Source: Cichorium intybus (taxonomy: Eukaryota; Streptophyta; Magnoliopsida; Asterales; Asteraceae). From it: a stretch of 64,000 nucleotides of DNA. The notes under the pieces were generated by a model that worked only from the letters and a program-made list of their open reading frames with translations, was not told the origin of the DNA and ran no database searches. Position numbers and translations under genes: made by a program. Of this stretch, positions 10,829-22,087 are shown in pieces (positions within the stretch are counted from its first letter, which is position 1; each line of letters starts with the position of its first letter). The stretch is taken from positions 86,912,250 to 86,976,249 of the forward strand of contig CM042015.1 of the NCBI GenBank assembly GCA_023525715.1. Direction: 5' to 3'.

Positions 10829-12456
10829 AGTAACACCCCATAAACCGACATTGATTATATATATTACATTTCAACAAATCAAATATAGTTTTATTTTTAA
10901 AACACAATACTCGATGCCTTGGATGCGATAAGCGGATATCTTCAAGATCTTCCCACGATCAAAGCCGGGTGTTACTACACCTAAATCCTACAAAACACCA
11001 CAATTAAACACAGTAAGCAAAAAGCTTAGTGAATAACTCTACCATAGCAAGCAAAATTCTGCAGCGAGTTTCAGAAAGCCTAACCATACATTTAAGATTT
11101 CACCACTGAGTTGTCACCTGAACACCAAACATCAACAATAACACAAAGGTCACCACTTACATAAATCTAACTTGTAAGAGCTAACACCAAAACTATAAAC
11201 ATTCACCGAGGGATCTTGGGCTTTTCACCAACCCAGAGATTTATCACTAGTCTTTGGATATACCAATCCATCACCAATCTTTGAATACACTAACTAGTTG
11301 CAAGGTACTCACTTTGCAACTATCAGAACACCATATAAAATACACCACATACCATAACCACCTATGATTACATCACTCGTATCTAGAGTCAATTACTCTT
11401 AGAGTTTCACCTATATCAACACATAATGTCGTTCATACTATTATTCACCAATCTATTGAACCTAACACCATCATACAATATATATACACATAAAACATAG
11501 TATACAACAAAACACCAGTCAAAGCTATGTAAAGTTATTCACCTTGATAGATGTGCATAATGATCCCCTCGAATCCTATCTGTATCCATGTTCTTATTGT
11601 CACCGACTACATTATGATCACCAATTAAACATACTTATTCACCCATTTGATGAAATACTCTTTAATATCATAAACAAATTATTTTTATCCCTTCAGAGCA
11701 GATAGCGCTACTATCTCCAAGAGATAGCGTCGCTTTCTATGGTGTTCATACATAGAGTCGCTATGTGTTCATAGATAGCAGCGCTATCTATGAACTCAGC
11801 TCCGGTTCACCTCTGAATCGGTCCAGACCACCTTTCAATTAGTCTTTTTGCATCTATTGGTCACCTTTTAGTCCCAAGAAGTGTTACAACCTCATAATTT
11901 GACCAAAACACCATTAATTTAAGGTTAAATCCAAATTTTCTCCAAAAACACAAATTCTTCAAATCTGAGATATAAAACTCCAAAAATCACTACTTTATCT
12001 CCTTAGTAACGAATTATAGATTACACATAACTAGAATCAACTAGAATTTGCAACAATTAACATATCAAAGCTTATGATTCAAACACACCTTTGTAAGGAG
12101 GAGAATTACCTTCAATTTAGCAACATAGGATGATTAGATCACATCCTTTCGTCTCCCTTCACGACCATTTAGCACTACAACACCAGAAATTCGTCCCTCA
12201 TTCTTCTGGGATGAAAATGTGACTTTTAGCCCAAATGACCGACTACATACAAGTTTAGAAGAAAATTATGCAAAGACGGATATAACATTGCTATCTCCCA
12301 ATTATAGTGTCGCTATCTACCACACGTCCATCTCCTGTATTGTAACATACTACGAGATATTGCCACTATCTCCAAGAGATAGCGTTGCTATCTCCCCCTT
12401 TTTCAAATTCTCACTGGTTTTTCCTAGTTTTACATTGCTTATACAAAACAACTGTT
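10829..12456 (-). mobile_element. Probable gypsy-type LTR, reverse orientation
   Basis: Starts AGTAACACCCC (a TGTAACACCC-like end with the first base changed) and may end AACTGTTACA. Its middle resembles the 24456-26634 Tekay LTR in layout: a non-coding block, then a cluster of short hairpins. No target duplication was found and no coding sequence is attached. The end point is a guess. Confidence 0.4.
11700..11793. repeat. Cluster of four AGATAGCG-type hairpins
   Basis: Four self-complementary motifs in 94 bp: 11700-11716 (arms AGATAG/CTATCT), 11722-11738 (AGATAGCG/CGCTTTCT, one mismatch), 11750-11766 (ACATAGAG/CGCTATGT, one mismatch) and 11769-11793 (perfect 11-bp arms TCATAGATAGC/GCTATCTATGA). 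Related motifs recur at about 12286-12335 and 12355-12398. Confidence 0.8.
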
Positions 12457-12511
12457 ACACCCTGCGACTGTTCGCTTTCCCGTAACCTACCTTTGTATGC
12501 CTCCGTTACCT

Positions 12512-15140
12512 TTTGGGACGCCTACGTGTTCACTCTATTATCAACTATAAATTATTGAAGTGTAGAATTAATAGTCTTAATATGGGTGGCTCTTGGATTA
12601 AGGATCCCGTAGTTATAAAGGACATTGTTTGGAACTTTTTTGCTAATAAATTTCATGAAGACATCCCGGATAGGCCTAAGTTAACCAGTTCAAAATTCAC
12701 TAAAACTCTCGAATGTTGGCATGGAATCTATTGATAGACCAATTACTATTGAAGAGGTGGAATTGGTGGTTAAGAGTTATAGAAATGATAGAACCCCCAG
12801 ACTGGATGGATTCACTTTTAAATTCATTAAAGAGTTTTGGGATCAAATTAAAGGTGATGTTTTCTCATTTGTGAAGTACTTCGAGCATTCCAATGTGATT
12901 GGTAACGTATGCAATGCTTATTTTATAACTCTTATCCCTAAGTGTAATGATCATTTATTGCTAAAGGATTAAAGACTAGTGAATTTGGTGGGTTGTATGG
13001 ATAAAATTCTCTGAAAGGTTATTTCTTGTAGACTTAAAAAGGTCATTAGAAAGGTTGTTAGCCCTGAACAATCGACATACATCGAAGGTAGAAGCATTCT
13101 CGATGGCCCGCTTATCTTAAACGAGCTTATCTCTTGGGCAAAAAAAATCAAAAATAAATTATTTGTATTAAAGTCGATTTCGATAAAGCATACGATTTTT
13201 TAAATTGGGGATTTCTTGATTCGATCATGGGGCAAATGAACTATTCTGAGAGATGGAAGAGGTGGATTAGCGGCTGTTTATCCTCTGAAAAAGCATCCGT
13301 TCTTGTCAATGGTTCTCCGATCAAAGAGTTTGAAATTAGGTGTGGAGTGAGACAAGGTGATCCTATGGATTCTTTTCTCTTTGTGCTTGATATGGAAGGC
13401 CTCACGGTTTCTCTTAAAGAGGCATGCAACAATTTATTTATAATGATATATCTCTCTCTAATAACGGTCCGATTATATTTCACTTAATGTATGCGGATGC
13501 CGTTACCTTTGTTGGGGAGTGGTAGGAGTCTAATTTTATAAATCTAAACCGCATTCTTAGATGTTTTCATAATGCTTCGGGTCTCAAAGTAAATCTACAT
13601 ATGAGTAAAGTTTTTGGTGTGGGGGTGGATCCTATTGATCTTACCCCTGTTGCTAGCATACTTTCTTGTGAGCCGAGCTCTTTTCCTTGCATGTTTCTTG
13701 GACTTCCTATCAGGGAAAACATGAAGTTATCAAAACATTGAAAGTCGGTTGTTGATAAATTTCACGATAGGCTTTCGAGGTGGAAATCTAAGACACTATC
13801 TTTCGGCGGTAGGCTTACTTTTGTGAAGTCAGTCCTTGGTAGTCTCCTTTTATATTATTTCTCTTTGTTTAAAGCTCCTAAAAAGATCATTGATATTCTT
13901 GAGTCTATTAGACGAAACTTTTTATGGGGAAGTTGTGGTGATAAAAAGAAAATTCATTGAATTGCGTGGTAGGTCATAATTAAATCGAAGAACCTAGGTG
14001 GGCTTGGAATCAATTGCCTCATGGATATGAATATGACACTGCTTGCTAAGTGGCTTTGGCGAGCAAAAAGTCAACGACGGAGTTTGTGGTATTCTTGTGT
14101 TAAGTCCTTTCATCGGATACGTGAAATTGACGGATTGCCTCTAGCTAAAAAGGGTCTCCCCAACACTTGGTTGTCAATAGCTGAAGTTGTTGGTGATTTT
14201 GCTAAGTGGAACATCAATCTTGAGAATTGTTTTGTTAGGAAAATGGGTTTGGGAAATAAACTCATTTTTGGAAAGACATTTGCTTATTAATTTTGTGCCT
14301 AAGGATGTTTTCCCAAGGTTATATTCAATCGTATCTCGGAAAAACTACATGGTTGCGGAAAAAATTTCTGATGTAGGTGTGATCGAGGATAGCTGGAGTT
14401 GGAAGAGACTTTCAAGAAGAGGTGCTGAAGTGAAAGAGTTGGATGAGTTGCGTAACTTAATTGATAATGTGTAACTATCAAAGGAGCCTGATTTTTGGTT
14501 TTGGATGCATAGCCCCTGTGGTATTTTCTCTTTTCAATCGTTAAGAAGTATTATTGGCAGCTTCACATGGAGCAATTATTGGATTAAATTTTCTTGGCTG
14601 CACTCGGTTTCGCTGAATGTTAACTGCTTCCTTTGGCGTTTATTGCAAAATCGTATACCCTTGACGAACAATCTTGCTTTTAGAGGAGTTTGTTTGGATA
14701 AAGTTCACTGCCATTGTTGTGCGACGGTTCATGAAAACATAAATTATTTATTCTTCGAATTCAGCTTCTCTCGTGAGATCTGCGATTGGCTGTCCAGATG
14801 GTCTGCAGTCATCAGCTACCTCCCCGTTAATTTGGAGTCCTTCATGGCTATGCTTGATTACAATGAGCTTACTAAGAACTTCAAGAAGTTAAAGGTTGGT
14901 CTGATGCATGCCACGATTTGGACGATATGGAAGGCGAAAAATAATACAATTTTCAAGAAGATACCCCCAAATGTTTCTAGAATGGCGAAAGATGTTTAAA
15001 TTAATAATTTCAATTGGTTCGAATTCAAAGATAGGAATCGAATTATTTGGAATGATTGGTTATGTAATCCACTAATCCTGTAAATTATTTGTTGTAACCT
15101 TATTTTGTTTTATAACGCCTTGCTAGTTCATTTTATATAT
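12512..15140 (+). pseudogene. LINE ORF2 fragment: reverse transcriptase, RNase-like tail and zf-RVT
   Basis: Second LINE segment, L1-type. Landmarks in order: VHSIINYKLLKCRINSLNMG and SWIKDPVVIKD (about 12535-12620), EEVELVVKSYRNDRTPRLDG (about 12752), FITLIPKCND (about 12925), EQSTYIEGRSILDGPLILNE (about 13068), WKRWISGCLSSEKASVLVNG (about 13258), GVRQGDPMDSFLF (about 13345-13383), the catalytic box as YADAV instead of the usual YADD (about 13490), FGGRLTFVKSVLGSLL (about 13800), LLAKWLWRAKSQ (about 14040), and the zinc-binding zf-RVT region with VNCFLWRLLQNRIPLTNNL and CHCCATVHENINYLFFE (about 14617-14760). Several stops and frameshifts and the altered YADD box show it is dead. It ends shortly before an (AT)n tract at 15151, which may replace the usual poly-A tail. 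Confidence 0.85.
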
Positions 15141-15150
15141 TCCGCCCGTT

Positions 15151-15231
<81 letters not shown>
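15151..15231. repeat. (AT)n tract
   Basis: About 40 AT units at the 3' side of the LINE. Similar tracts lie at 15704-15788 and 16271-16342, so three long tracts bound the next two elements. Confidence 0.95.
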
Positions 15232-15234
<3 letters not shown>

Positions 15235-15702
15235 GTTATCACGGTCCAAAATGAAATAGCGGTCACTGGCCGCTATTTGAAATAGCGGTTCTAGCGGTGG
15301 TATAGCGGCGGAATAGCGGTTTTTTTATTACATACAATTAATGTTTATACTCCTATATTCATAAGTAATACTTGAATTTCTTGTTAATCACAATCATATC
15401 TGATACAAAGACTCATATCCTATAATGAAAAATATAAACAAAATAATGGCCTCAACACACATTAGATTTAACAACCCAATATTTTTCAAAAATTCCGGAA
15501 AAATAATTACCTGGTCCAAATAGCGGTCATAGCGCCGCTATAGCGGTCGCAAACAGCTCTAAATCTCGGACAATCTCTGAAAATCTCTGCGATAATAGCG
15601 CCAGCGAGATTACTAACCGAGATTTTCATTTCTATCTCTGCCTGACTCCGCGAAACGCTATCTCGGCGCTATAGCAACGCTATAGCGCGAGATTAACTAC
15701 CC

Positions 15703-15703
<1 letters not shown>
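15232..15703. repeat. ATAGCG/CGCTAT-rich MITE-like repeat between two (AT)n tracts
   Basis: Both ends are packed with ATAGCGG, CCGCTAT and CGCTATAGCG words in both orientations (15256-15322 and 15525-15690), while the middle is plain AT-rich. The outer ends GCAGTTATCACGG and CGAGATTAACTACCC are weakly inverted (core CAGTTAWC). A target duplication cannot be read because both flanks are (AT)n. Confidence 0.5.
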
Positions 15704-15789
<86 letters not shown>

Positions 15790-15790
<1 letters not shown>

Positions 15791-16267
15791 TAGTTGTAAG
15801 ACCCGTGTATTACACGGGATGCTACAAAAAAATTATTAATTAAGAATACCTAAACATTAATAATTTTACATAAAAAATTTGTTTGTATATCATGACATAT
15901 TGCTTTTGATTTTTACTATTACGACTTTGTATTTTGATAAATACAATTGATTATGAGAATGTCACCTGTACTAAAATCAAATTCACTATTATGAGTGGAA
16001 TCGTTTTTCAAAATATTATGACGTCAATTGTCTCTCAAATCATTCTACACATTAAAAAATAATATGATATTAAAAACAATTAATTTTGAAATTGAATGAT
16101 AACAATTAATATTGAAATTGAATGATAATTAAATCGATCATTAAGGAGTTAGAAGCGTTACAAACCAATTAGTTTTTTTTAAGAAATCTAAAATTCTGAG
16201 AAAATGACATGTGGCAAATTCAATGAGAAGATGACATGTGGCTTTGAGTTACTTATTTATTAGGATA

Positions 16268-16270
<3 letters not shown>
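15790..16270 (-). mobile_element. Short non-autonomous Helitron (481 bp), copy 1
   Basis: On the minus strand it begins TCTTATCCTAATAAATAAG (at 16270) and ends with a hairpin, arms CCCGTGT/ACACGGG with a 3-base loop (15802-15818), eight bases and then CTAG at 15793-15790. It lies between A and T inside an (AT)n tract, as the A^TC...CTAG^T rule for Helitrons demands. No Rep/helicase is encoded. The two ends match those of the 4973-bp element at 34967-39939, so both belong to one family. Confidence 0.85.
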
Positions 16271-16342
<72 letters not shown>

Positions 16343-16345
<3 letters not shown>

Positions 16346-17868
16346 TAAAAAATCACAACCATGACCCATCAAACATATCGAATCTGATTCATGCAACATT
16401 CAAGAATCATCATCAAAATTAGCTAGTTATTGGCAACAAAGCAATTACAGTTTGAGATAATTATGTAAATTTACATTCACCATACATTTTCTTTTTTGCA
16501 AGTTTTATTTCTCAAAATCCAATTATTTTAGGTATAAAAATAAAAAAGTCATGCATTTGTCAACATTGGAAACTTAATTAATGCCACGTTCAAGCATTAC
16601 AACAAAAAATCACATGATACAGTACAACATGACGATTGAAGTGAGAATTAATTAAGTAGTTTTACATTACAAACAAATCAGTTTTGTTGCAACAACTTCA
16701 TAGCTCCTATTAAAAACCCAATTATTTTGGCCATAAAAAATAGAAATTCAAAAGCAAAATCAAAATTTTCAAACATCAAACACTTCATTGTTACAGAATA
16801 AGTAGATTTGCAACACACGCAAACACCTTTACTTTACAAATGAGAGTAGCCTAGAAACAAAAAAGAAATAAAAACTAATAAAATGAACTGGACAAAACTA
16901 CCCTCAACCCCACCACCTAAGACAACTAAAATATAATAATACTGATGCATTGGTTAACGGATAACGGATTAGAAGATTCCGAACAAAAATAGATGCTTTT
17001 TTAGATGTGTAAATTTTCAATTTTGCTACCTCTAATCAAATATATATAACCTGATGAAATTTACTATCAATTATATACACCAAAAAAGTTTATGTTTATC
17101 TAATGCATGTTAACAGCATCTGTTCTTAGTGACTAAAATCACATCTTATGTAATCTTGAATGCTATATCACTAACATTGCAGTTCAATGAACTTACAAGT
17201 AATCCTCTATGTTAGTTATGGAGTAGAATTCATAAGCATTAACCATAATCAATTAAGTTTAAGAATTTCGAGCTTGATTAATCAGCCAGAAAAATGTCAG
17301 TGTGGTATCAACAAAGATGTAATGTGATCTATGGTAAATGCTAATCTTCAATCAGAAGCCCTGATTTTATTTGCATATGATTTGATAATCCCGTCGGTTG
17401 ATATTCAAGGATAAACTGAAAATTCCCAAGTTTTTATCCTAATTGATGTCAAATTCAATTGTCATTTTGAAATATTGTTCTAGTAGATTTGTTCATGTAT
17501 CAAACTATTATGTATAACAAAAAAGAAAAGAAAAACTTCCATCATTTTGATCCTCAAAAGTCAAATTGCAACATGATGTTGAGAGAGGGATGGAAAAATA
17601 CGATGAATAACGAACAGAAAGCATCAAATCGAAAGGAATTAATGATTTTAAACAGATTTCATCATCACAGTACATATCGAGTTCACTATCAGGTCAAATT
17701 GCCTTTTATAATATTGAGAATTATAAGAAAATTCCTCGCTTTTCATTCAATTTCAGAAAGAGATGACAGCATGATATTGAGAATTATAAGAAATAAGCAA
17801 CGAGATACATGAAAAACGTACGAGATCTATTGAGATGAAAATCGAAATTAAGCGACGTGATGAAACAA
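16343..17868. other. Intergenic, 3' side of the OEP7-like gene
   Basis: AT-rich sequence without a recognisable gene. Part of 17500-17868 is probably the 3' UTR of the minus-strand OEP7-like gene. A 24-bp near-repeat, ATATTGAGAATTATAAGAAA, is present at 17711 and 17774. Confidence 0.5.
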
Positions 17869-18105
17869 TCAGACGGTCTTGGCGACTGTAGAACTGGAAT
17901 CAACATAAGCGGTTTGATCTGAAGGAGTAGGGTTTGGATTTAGAGGTAGGCGAGGATCGTCGTCGTCGGGATCATAATCGGGATTGAGATTACGATCAAT
18001 GGCTTCACGGCCTTGATCGAGGCAGGGTTTGCAGGCGATTTCGATGGTGATCCAGCCTAATGCCAAACCTGCTATGGCTATCAGTGATGCCGTCAATGCC
18101 CCCAT
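17869..18105 (-). CDS. OEP7: Chloroplast outer envelope membrane protein 7-like
   Basis: A complete 78-residue protein from the ATG at 18105. The N-terminal half is one hydrophobic segment (about residues 4-22, ending ALGWITIEIA) followed by a lysine-containing flank KPCLDQGREAID and an acidic tail with DPDDDDP. This matches the OEP7/OEP6.7 family, small tail-out proteins that use an N-terminal transmembrane signal anchor with a positive C-terminal flank and are inserted in the chloroplast outer envelope by the AKR2A route. The usual length is 64-80 residues, so it is full length, and there are no introns, stops or indels. Gene function is therefore likely kept. The promoter is unusual: a foldback repeat starts about 120 bp upstream of the start codon. 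The family's biochemical role beyond serving as an outer-membrane protein is not clear to me. Confidence 0.75.
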   Translation of the reverse strand: MGALTASLIAIAGLALGWITIEIACKPCLDQGREAIDRNLNPDYDPDDDDPRLPLNPNPTPSDQTAYVDSSSTVAKTV

Positions 18106-18720
18106 GGATGTATCTCCTCTCGTTTCTCTGGAGTTCCTTTCCTACTTCAGTTGAACAAGTGAAAATGAAAGTACGATTAATTCAAGATTTGGATGAGAAT
18201 AGTGTAAATTTATCGGAAAATGCACTTAAGTCCTTTAAAATGACAAATTTCATAAAAGACACTAATTTTTTAAAAAAGTTTGATTTTGATACTATGTTAT
18301 TTTTTTTCAATTAAGTCACTAAGTTTTTAATTTTTTCAATTAAGTCACCATGTTTTAAATTTTGTTTCAATTTTGACCATTTGACCGGTCAACCCGGTAG
18401 CCAGCTGATGTGACATGATGACGTGTCAGTCTTTGATGATGCCACGCTAACGTGGCATACTGACGTGGCACCCGAGTGTCAAAATTTAAACAAAATTGAA
18501 AACATAGTGACTTAATTGGAAAAATTGAAAACTTAGTGTGTTAATTGAAAAAATAACAATATCAAAATCGAATTTTTTTGAAAAGTCAATGTCTTTTTTG
18601 GAACTTTTTTTATATTTTTTAAAAATATAAATTCGTATTTTTACGTTTTTAGAAGTATAAATATATTTTTTTACAAGTATAAATACTTATTTTTATATTT
18701 TTAGAAACATAGATACATTG

Positions 18721-18968
<248 letters not shown>

Positions 18969-19079
18969 GTATTTTTATGCTTTTAAAAATATAAATACGT
19001 TTTTATGCATATAAACATGTATATATCAATAAAATACGTATTATAAAACGAGTTTAAAACTCTTTCTCGATATTTTTGT

Positions 19080-19490
19080 ATTATAAACATGCTTTTGATT
19101 GATACGATATGTGATTATATGGACAACAAGCGTATTTTATATTTCTAAAAACATAAAAATAAGGATTTTGTTCGTTAATTTTTGTTTGTTCTTTTATGTT
19201 GGTTTAAGTTTGTTTTCACTATTTTTCCACTATAAACATACTTTTGATTGATACGATACGTGATTATATGTAAAACAAAACGTATTTTATATTTCTAAAA
19301 ACATAAAAATAAGTATTTGCTCGTTAATTTATGTTTGTTTGTTTATGTTTGTTCGTTTATTTTGGTTTAAGTTCGTTTTCACTATTTTGCACTATAAACA
19401 TGCTTTTAATTGATACCATACGCGATTATATGAAACAAAACGTATTTTATATTTCTAAAAACATAAAAATAAGTATTTGTTCGTTAATTT
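19080..19490 (+). repeat. Three-unit tandem repeat, about 145-165 bp per unit
   Basis: Units start near 19080, 19223 and 19388 with TATAAACATGCTTTTGATTGATACGAT or variants, then CGTATTTTATATTTCTAAAAACATAAAAATAAG and a TTGTTCGTTAATTT run. The third unit is shorter. It lies in the centre of the foldback element. Confidence 0.8.
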
Positions 19491-20029
19491 AGAAGTATAA
19501 ATATATTTTTTACGTCTTTAGAAGTATAAATACGTTTTTTACGTCTTTAGAAGTATAAATACGTATATATACTTATGAAAATGTATGTATGCTTCTAAAA
19601 GTATAAAAATACGTCTTTATACTTGTAAAAAATATATTTATACGTTCTAAAAACGTAAATAGACGAATTTATTATTTTAAAAAATGTAGGAAAAATTCCA
19701 AAAAAAACACTAAATTTTCAAAAAAAAATTGATTTAGAAACTGTGTTATTTTTTTTTCAATTAAAACACTAAGTTTTCAATTTTTTCCAATTAAGTCACT
19801 ATGTTTTCAATTTTGACACTCAGGTGGCTACCGGGTTGACCGGTCAAATGGTCAAAATTGAAACAAAATTGAAAACATAGGGACTTAATTGAAAAAATTG
19901 AAAACTTAGTAACTTAATTGAAAACAAAAATAACACAGTGTCAAAATCGATTTTTTTTGAAAAGTTAGTGTCTTTTATGAAATTTGCCTTTTTTAAAAAG
20001 ATTTAGCCTAAACATTGTTTTTTTTAAAT

Positions 20030-20656
20030 ATTTCAAACTTTGAGAAGGTTTTTGCAAATTGGCATGGTCGTGGATCAACATATCCGAGGAGGCGACTATC
20101 AGGAAGGACCAAGGTTGGGACAAATTTTGGTTTCGGGTTAGAAATCGGTTTAGACTTGGAATGAAAAAAGGCGATGATTATCGGAGTAGCGACCAATGCT
20201 ACACCAAATGAGCGAACATGAACAACGAAGTCATGCAATTTAACGGGCTCGTCAAAAGTTTGACAAACCAATGGACGAGCGGGCCAGCGAGACAACGATA
20301 TTGGAAAGAGTAAGCTATATGTTTCAAGATGATTGATCAAAACCTTTCAAATATTTGCATGTTTGGAAAATTGTAAGGAATAATAAAAAATGGTTGGGTA
20401 TAAAGGAAGAGGGAAAATCTAAATGAAACAAAACGGGTGATTCGGGGTCGTATCACGAGACATCAAATGCACATGTTGGAGTAAATTTAAACGACGACGA
20501 CGATGACTTAGTTGAGGTCGAACGACCAACTCGTCCGATGGGGCAAGATCAAGCAAAGCGAAAGCGCATTGTTACATTCATCAGTTACCGGTCGTTCCGA
20601 TGAAATTCAACAAATAAGGTCGGAGTTCTCGGATTTACGTTCTACTTTGGAGGAAC
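20030..20656 (+). pseudogene. Myb/SANT-like, NAM-associated-domain gene, 5' part (split by a 20.7-kb insertion)
   Basis: Forward-strand reading: LAWSWINISEEATIRKDQGW, DKFWFRVRNRF, SSDQCYTK, MNNEVMQFNGLVKSLTNQW (to about 20270), then after a frameshift HVWKIVRNNKKWLG (about 20357-20400), an acidic stretch DDDDDLVEVERPTRPMGQ and DQAKRKR, then in another frame DEIQQIRSEFSDLRSTLEE up to the insertion at 20657. This is the domain order of the plant SANT-like/NAM-associated proteins (ORF1-like of PIF/Harbinger, or domesticated relatives). Three stops and two frameshifts show decay. The rest of the gene is at 41322-41470: removing the insertion and one copy of its GGAAC duplication restores the frame across the break. 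A minus-strand ORF at 20008-20340 is only antisense to this gene. Confidence 0.75.
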
Positions 20657-21223
20657 TGTTGGGGATCTACACAGGACCGACACACAGCTCTACTGCTCGT
20701 CTGTACCGATCGACCCCACGACTAAGAACTTCGAATAAACGACCACCTCACAACTATCTAGACTAGAGAGAAATGCGAAAAATCAACCAAGAACACAATG
20801 ATATAAAGTGGTTCACTTGTCAATGCGTCAAACTACGTCCACTATGAGAACCGAGATAATTTCATTAATAAACTTCAATGTTTTATAAGAGAGAAACTAA
20901 GATATATCACTACACAATGAACACAATGAACATTGGACATATTCTTCATTGTGTAGTGAACGAGATGTATAAATAGAAATATATAGAAGGTTGAATACAC
21001 AAGGTCTTGGGCGGGAATCTTCAAACATAGACCTGGAAAAACCTAGTCAACTTTACGGCATGTGAAGTGACTCTTCCATGCTCCCCATGCTGAACAGTGC
21101 ATGTTCATGTATTCCCAAGATAAATCTGACAGTTGATGTGACAATACCAATACTGGTTCTAACCAAGGACTCCTTCCTCGGTTAAAAGACTCCCATTTGG
21201 TCTTTAGTTTGAGTGACATCTGA
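20657..21223. mobile_element. Outer LTR (left half), TSD GGAAC
   Basis: Begins TGTTGGGGATCTACACAGG directly after GGAAC (20652-20656). Its partner half, 40577-41316, ends GCTTAACA and is followed by the second GGAAC (41317-41321). No sequence is repeated between the halves, so together (about 1.3 kb) they look like one solo LTR of copia style, opened by a later insertion. Words such as AAAGTGGTTCACTTGTCAATG and CTACGTCC are typical of plant copia LTRs. Confidence 0.7.
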
Positions 21224-21627
21224 TGAGTTTTTAAGCAAACTAGAAACTTAAAGCTCTTAAGTTCACATGCACCCTAATTAGATCTATGTTTTCACTATTG
21301 AACCTATGAGTAAGAACATAATAAGAATCAAAAATTTCTTAAAGAAAAACTGACCTTTTGATCCTTGGATCTCTTGGAAGCAAGCACCACAATTGTAATG
21401 CCTCTAATGGCTCATACCCAAGAACTTGGCAAGCAAGAAAGCAAGAGAGAAGGAGGAGGTGTTCCTCCTTTTTGGCATGAACAAAAGGGGTGGGGAGGGC
21501 CTCTATTTATAGTCCAATACTGATAAGCCTTATGACAGATAACTACCATAATTATGCTTCTGATATGATAACCCACTTATCATACAAGGTAGTTGACTTA
21601 TCATTACCATAAATAAGAAAAGGCTCC

Positions 21628-21723
<96 letters not shown>

Positions 21724-21916
21724 TTACCAATTGCTCAACTATTGAACAATTATAATTCAACCCCTATATATTTAATTAATCCAATTAATCCCAAATTAAT
21801 TCTAAATTAATTTCTGATTAATCTTTAATTAAATATTATAATTTCTAATTAATATATTAATCTCATAATATATTAAAAAATTAAATATTCCCTTTTTTGA
21901 TTAATATATTATCTCC

Positions 21917-22004
<88 letters not shown>

Positions 22005-22087
22005 ATCTTGTCCTCTGCTAAGTTATGAGGGCAACCCAAAAGAACTGTGCTGCCATCAATTCTAACATATGTATCAACTATAGTTAT
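21224..22087 (-). repeat. 3' LTR of the gag-only copia element
   Basis: On the plus strand it starts TGAGTTTTTAAGCAAAC, with the homologous copy starting TGGGTTTTTAAGCAAAC at 34460. Both copies share the promoter with CTATTTATAGTCC (TATA box on the minus strand near 21510) and run through two (AT)n tracts (21636-21716 and 21919-22003). Homology between copies ends at TATAGTTAT (22087 here, 40576 in the other), without the expected CA, so the upper limit remains open. Identity looks well above 90 percent outside the tracts. Confidence 0.75.

Noticed and set aside
10789..10830. Helitron 3' end at the CTGATATCG inverted repeat
   Set aside because: No CTRR after the hairpin and the loop of 24 bases is too long.
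20008..20340. Minus-strand ORF of 110 codons
   Set aside because: It is antisense to the NAM-associated pseudogene; the forward frames give the recognisable motifs.
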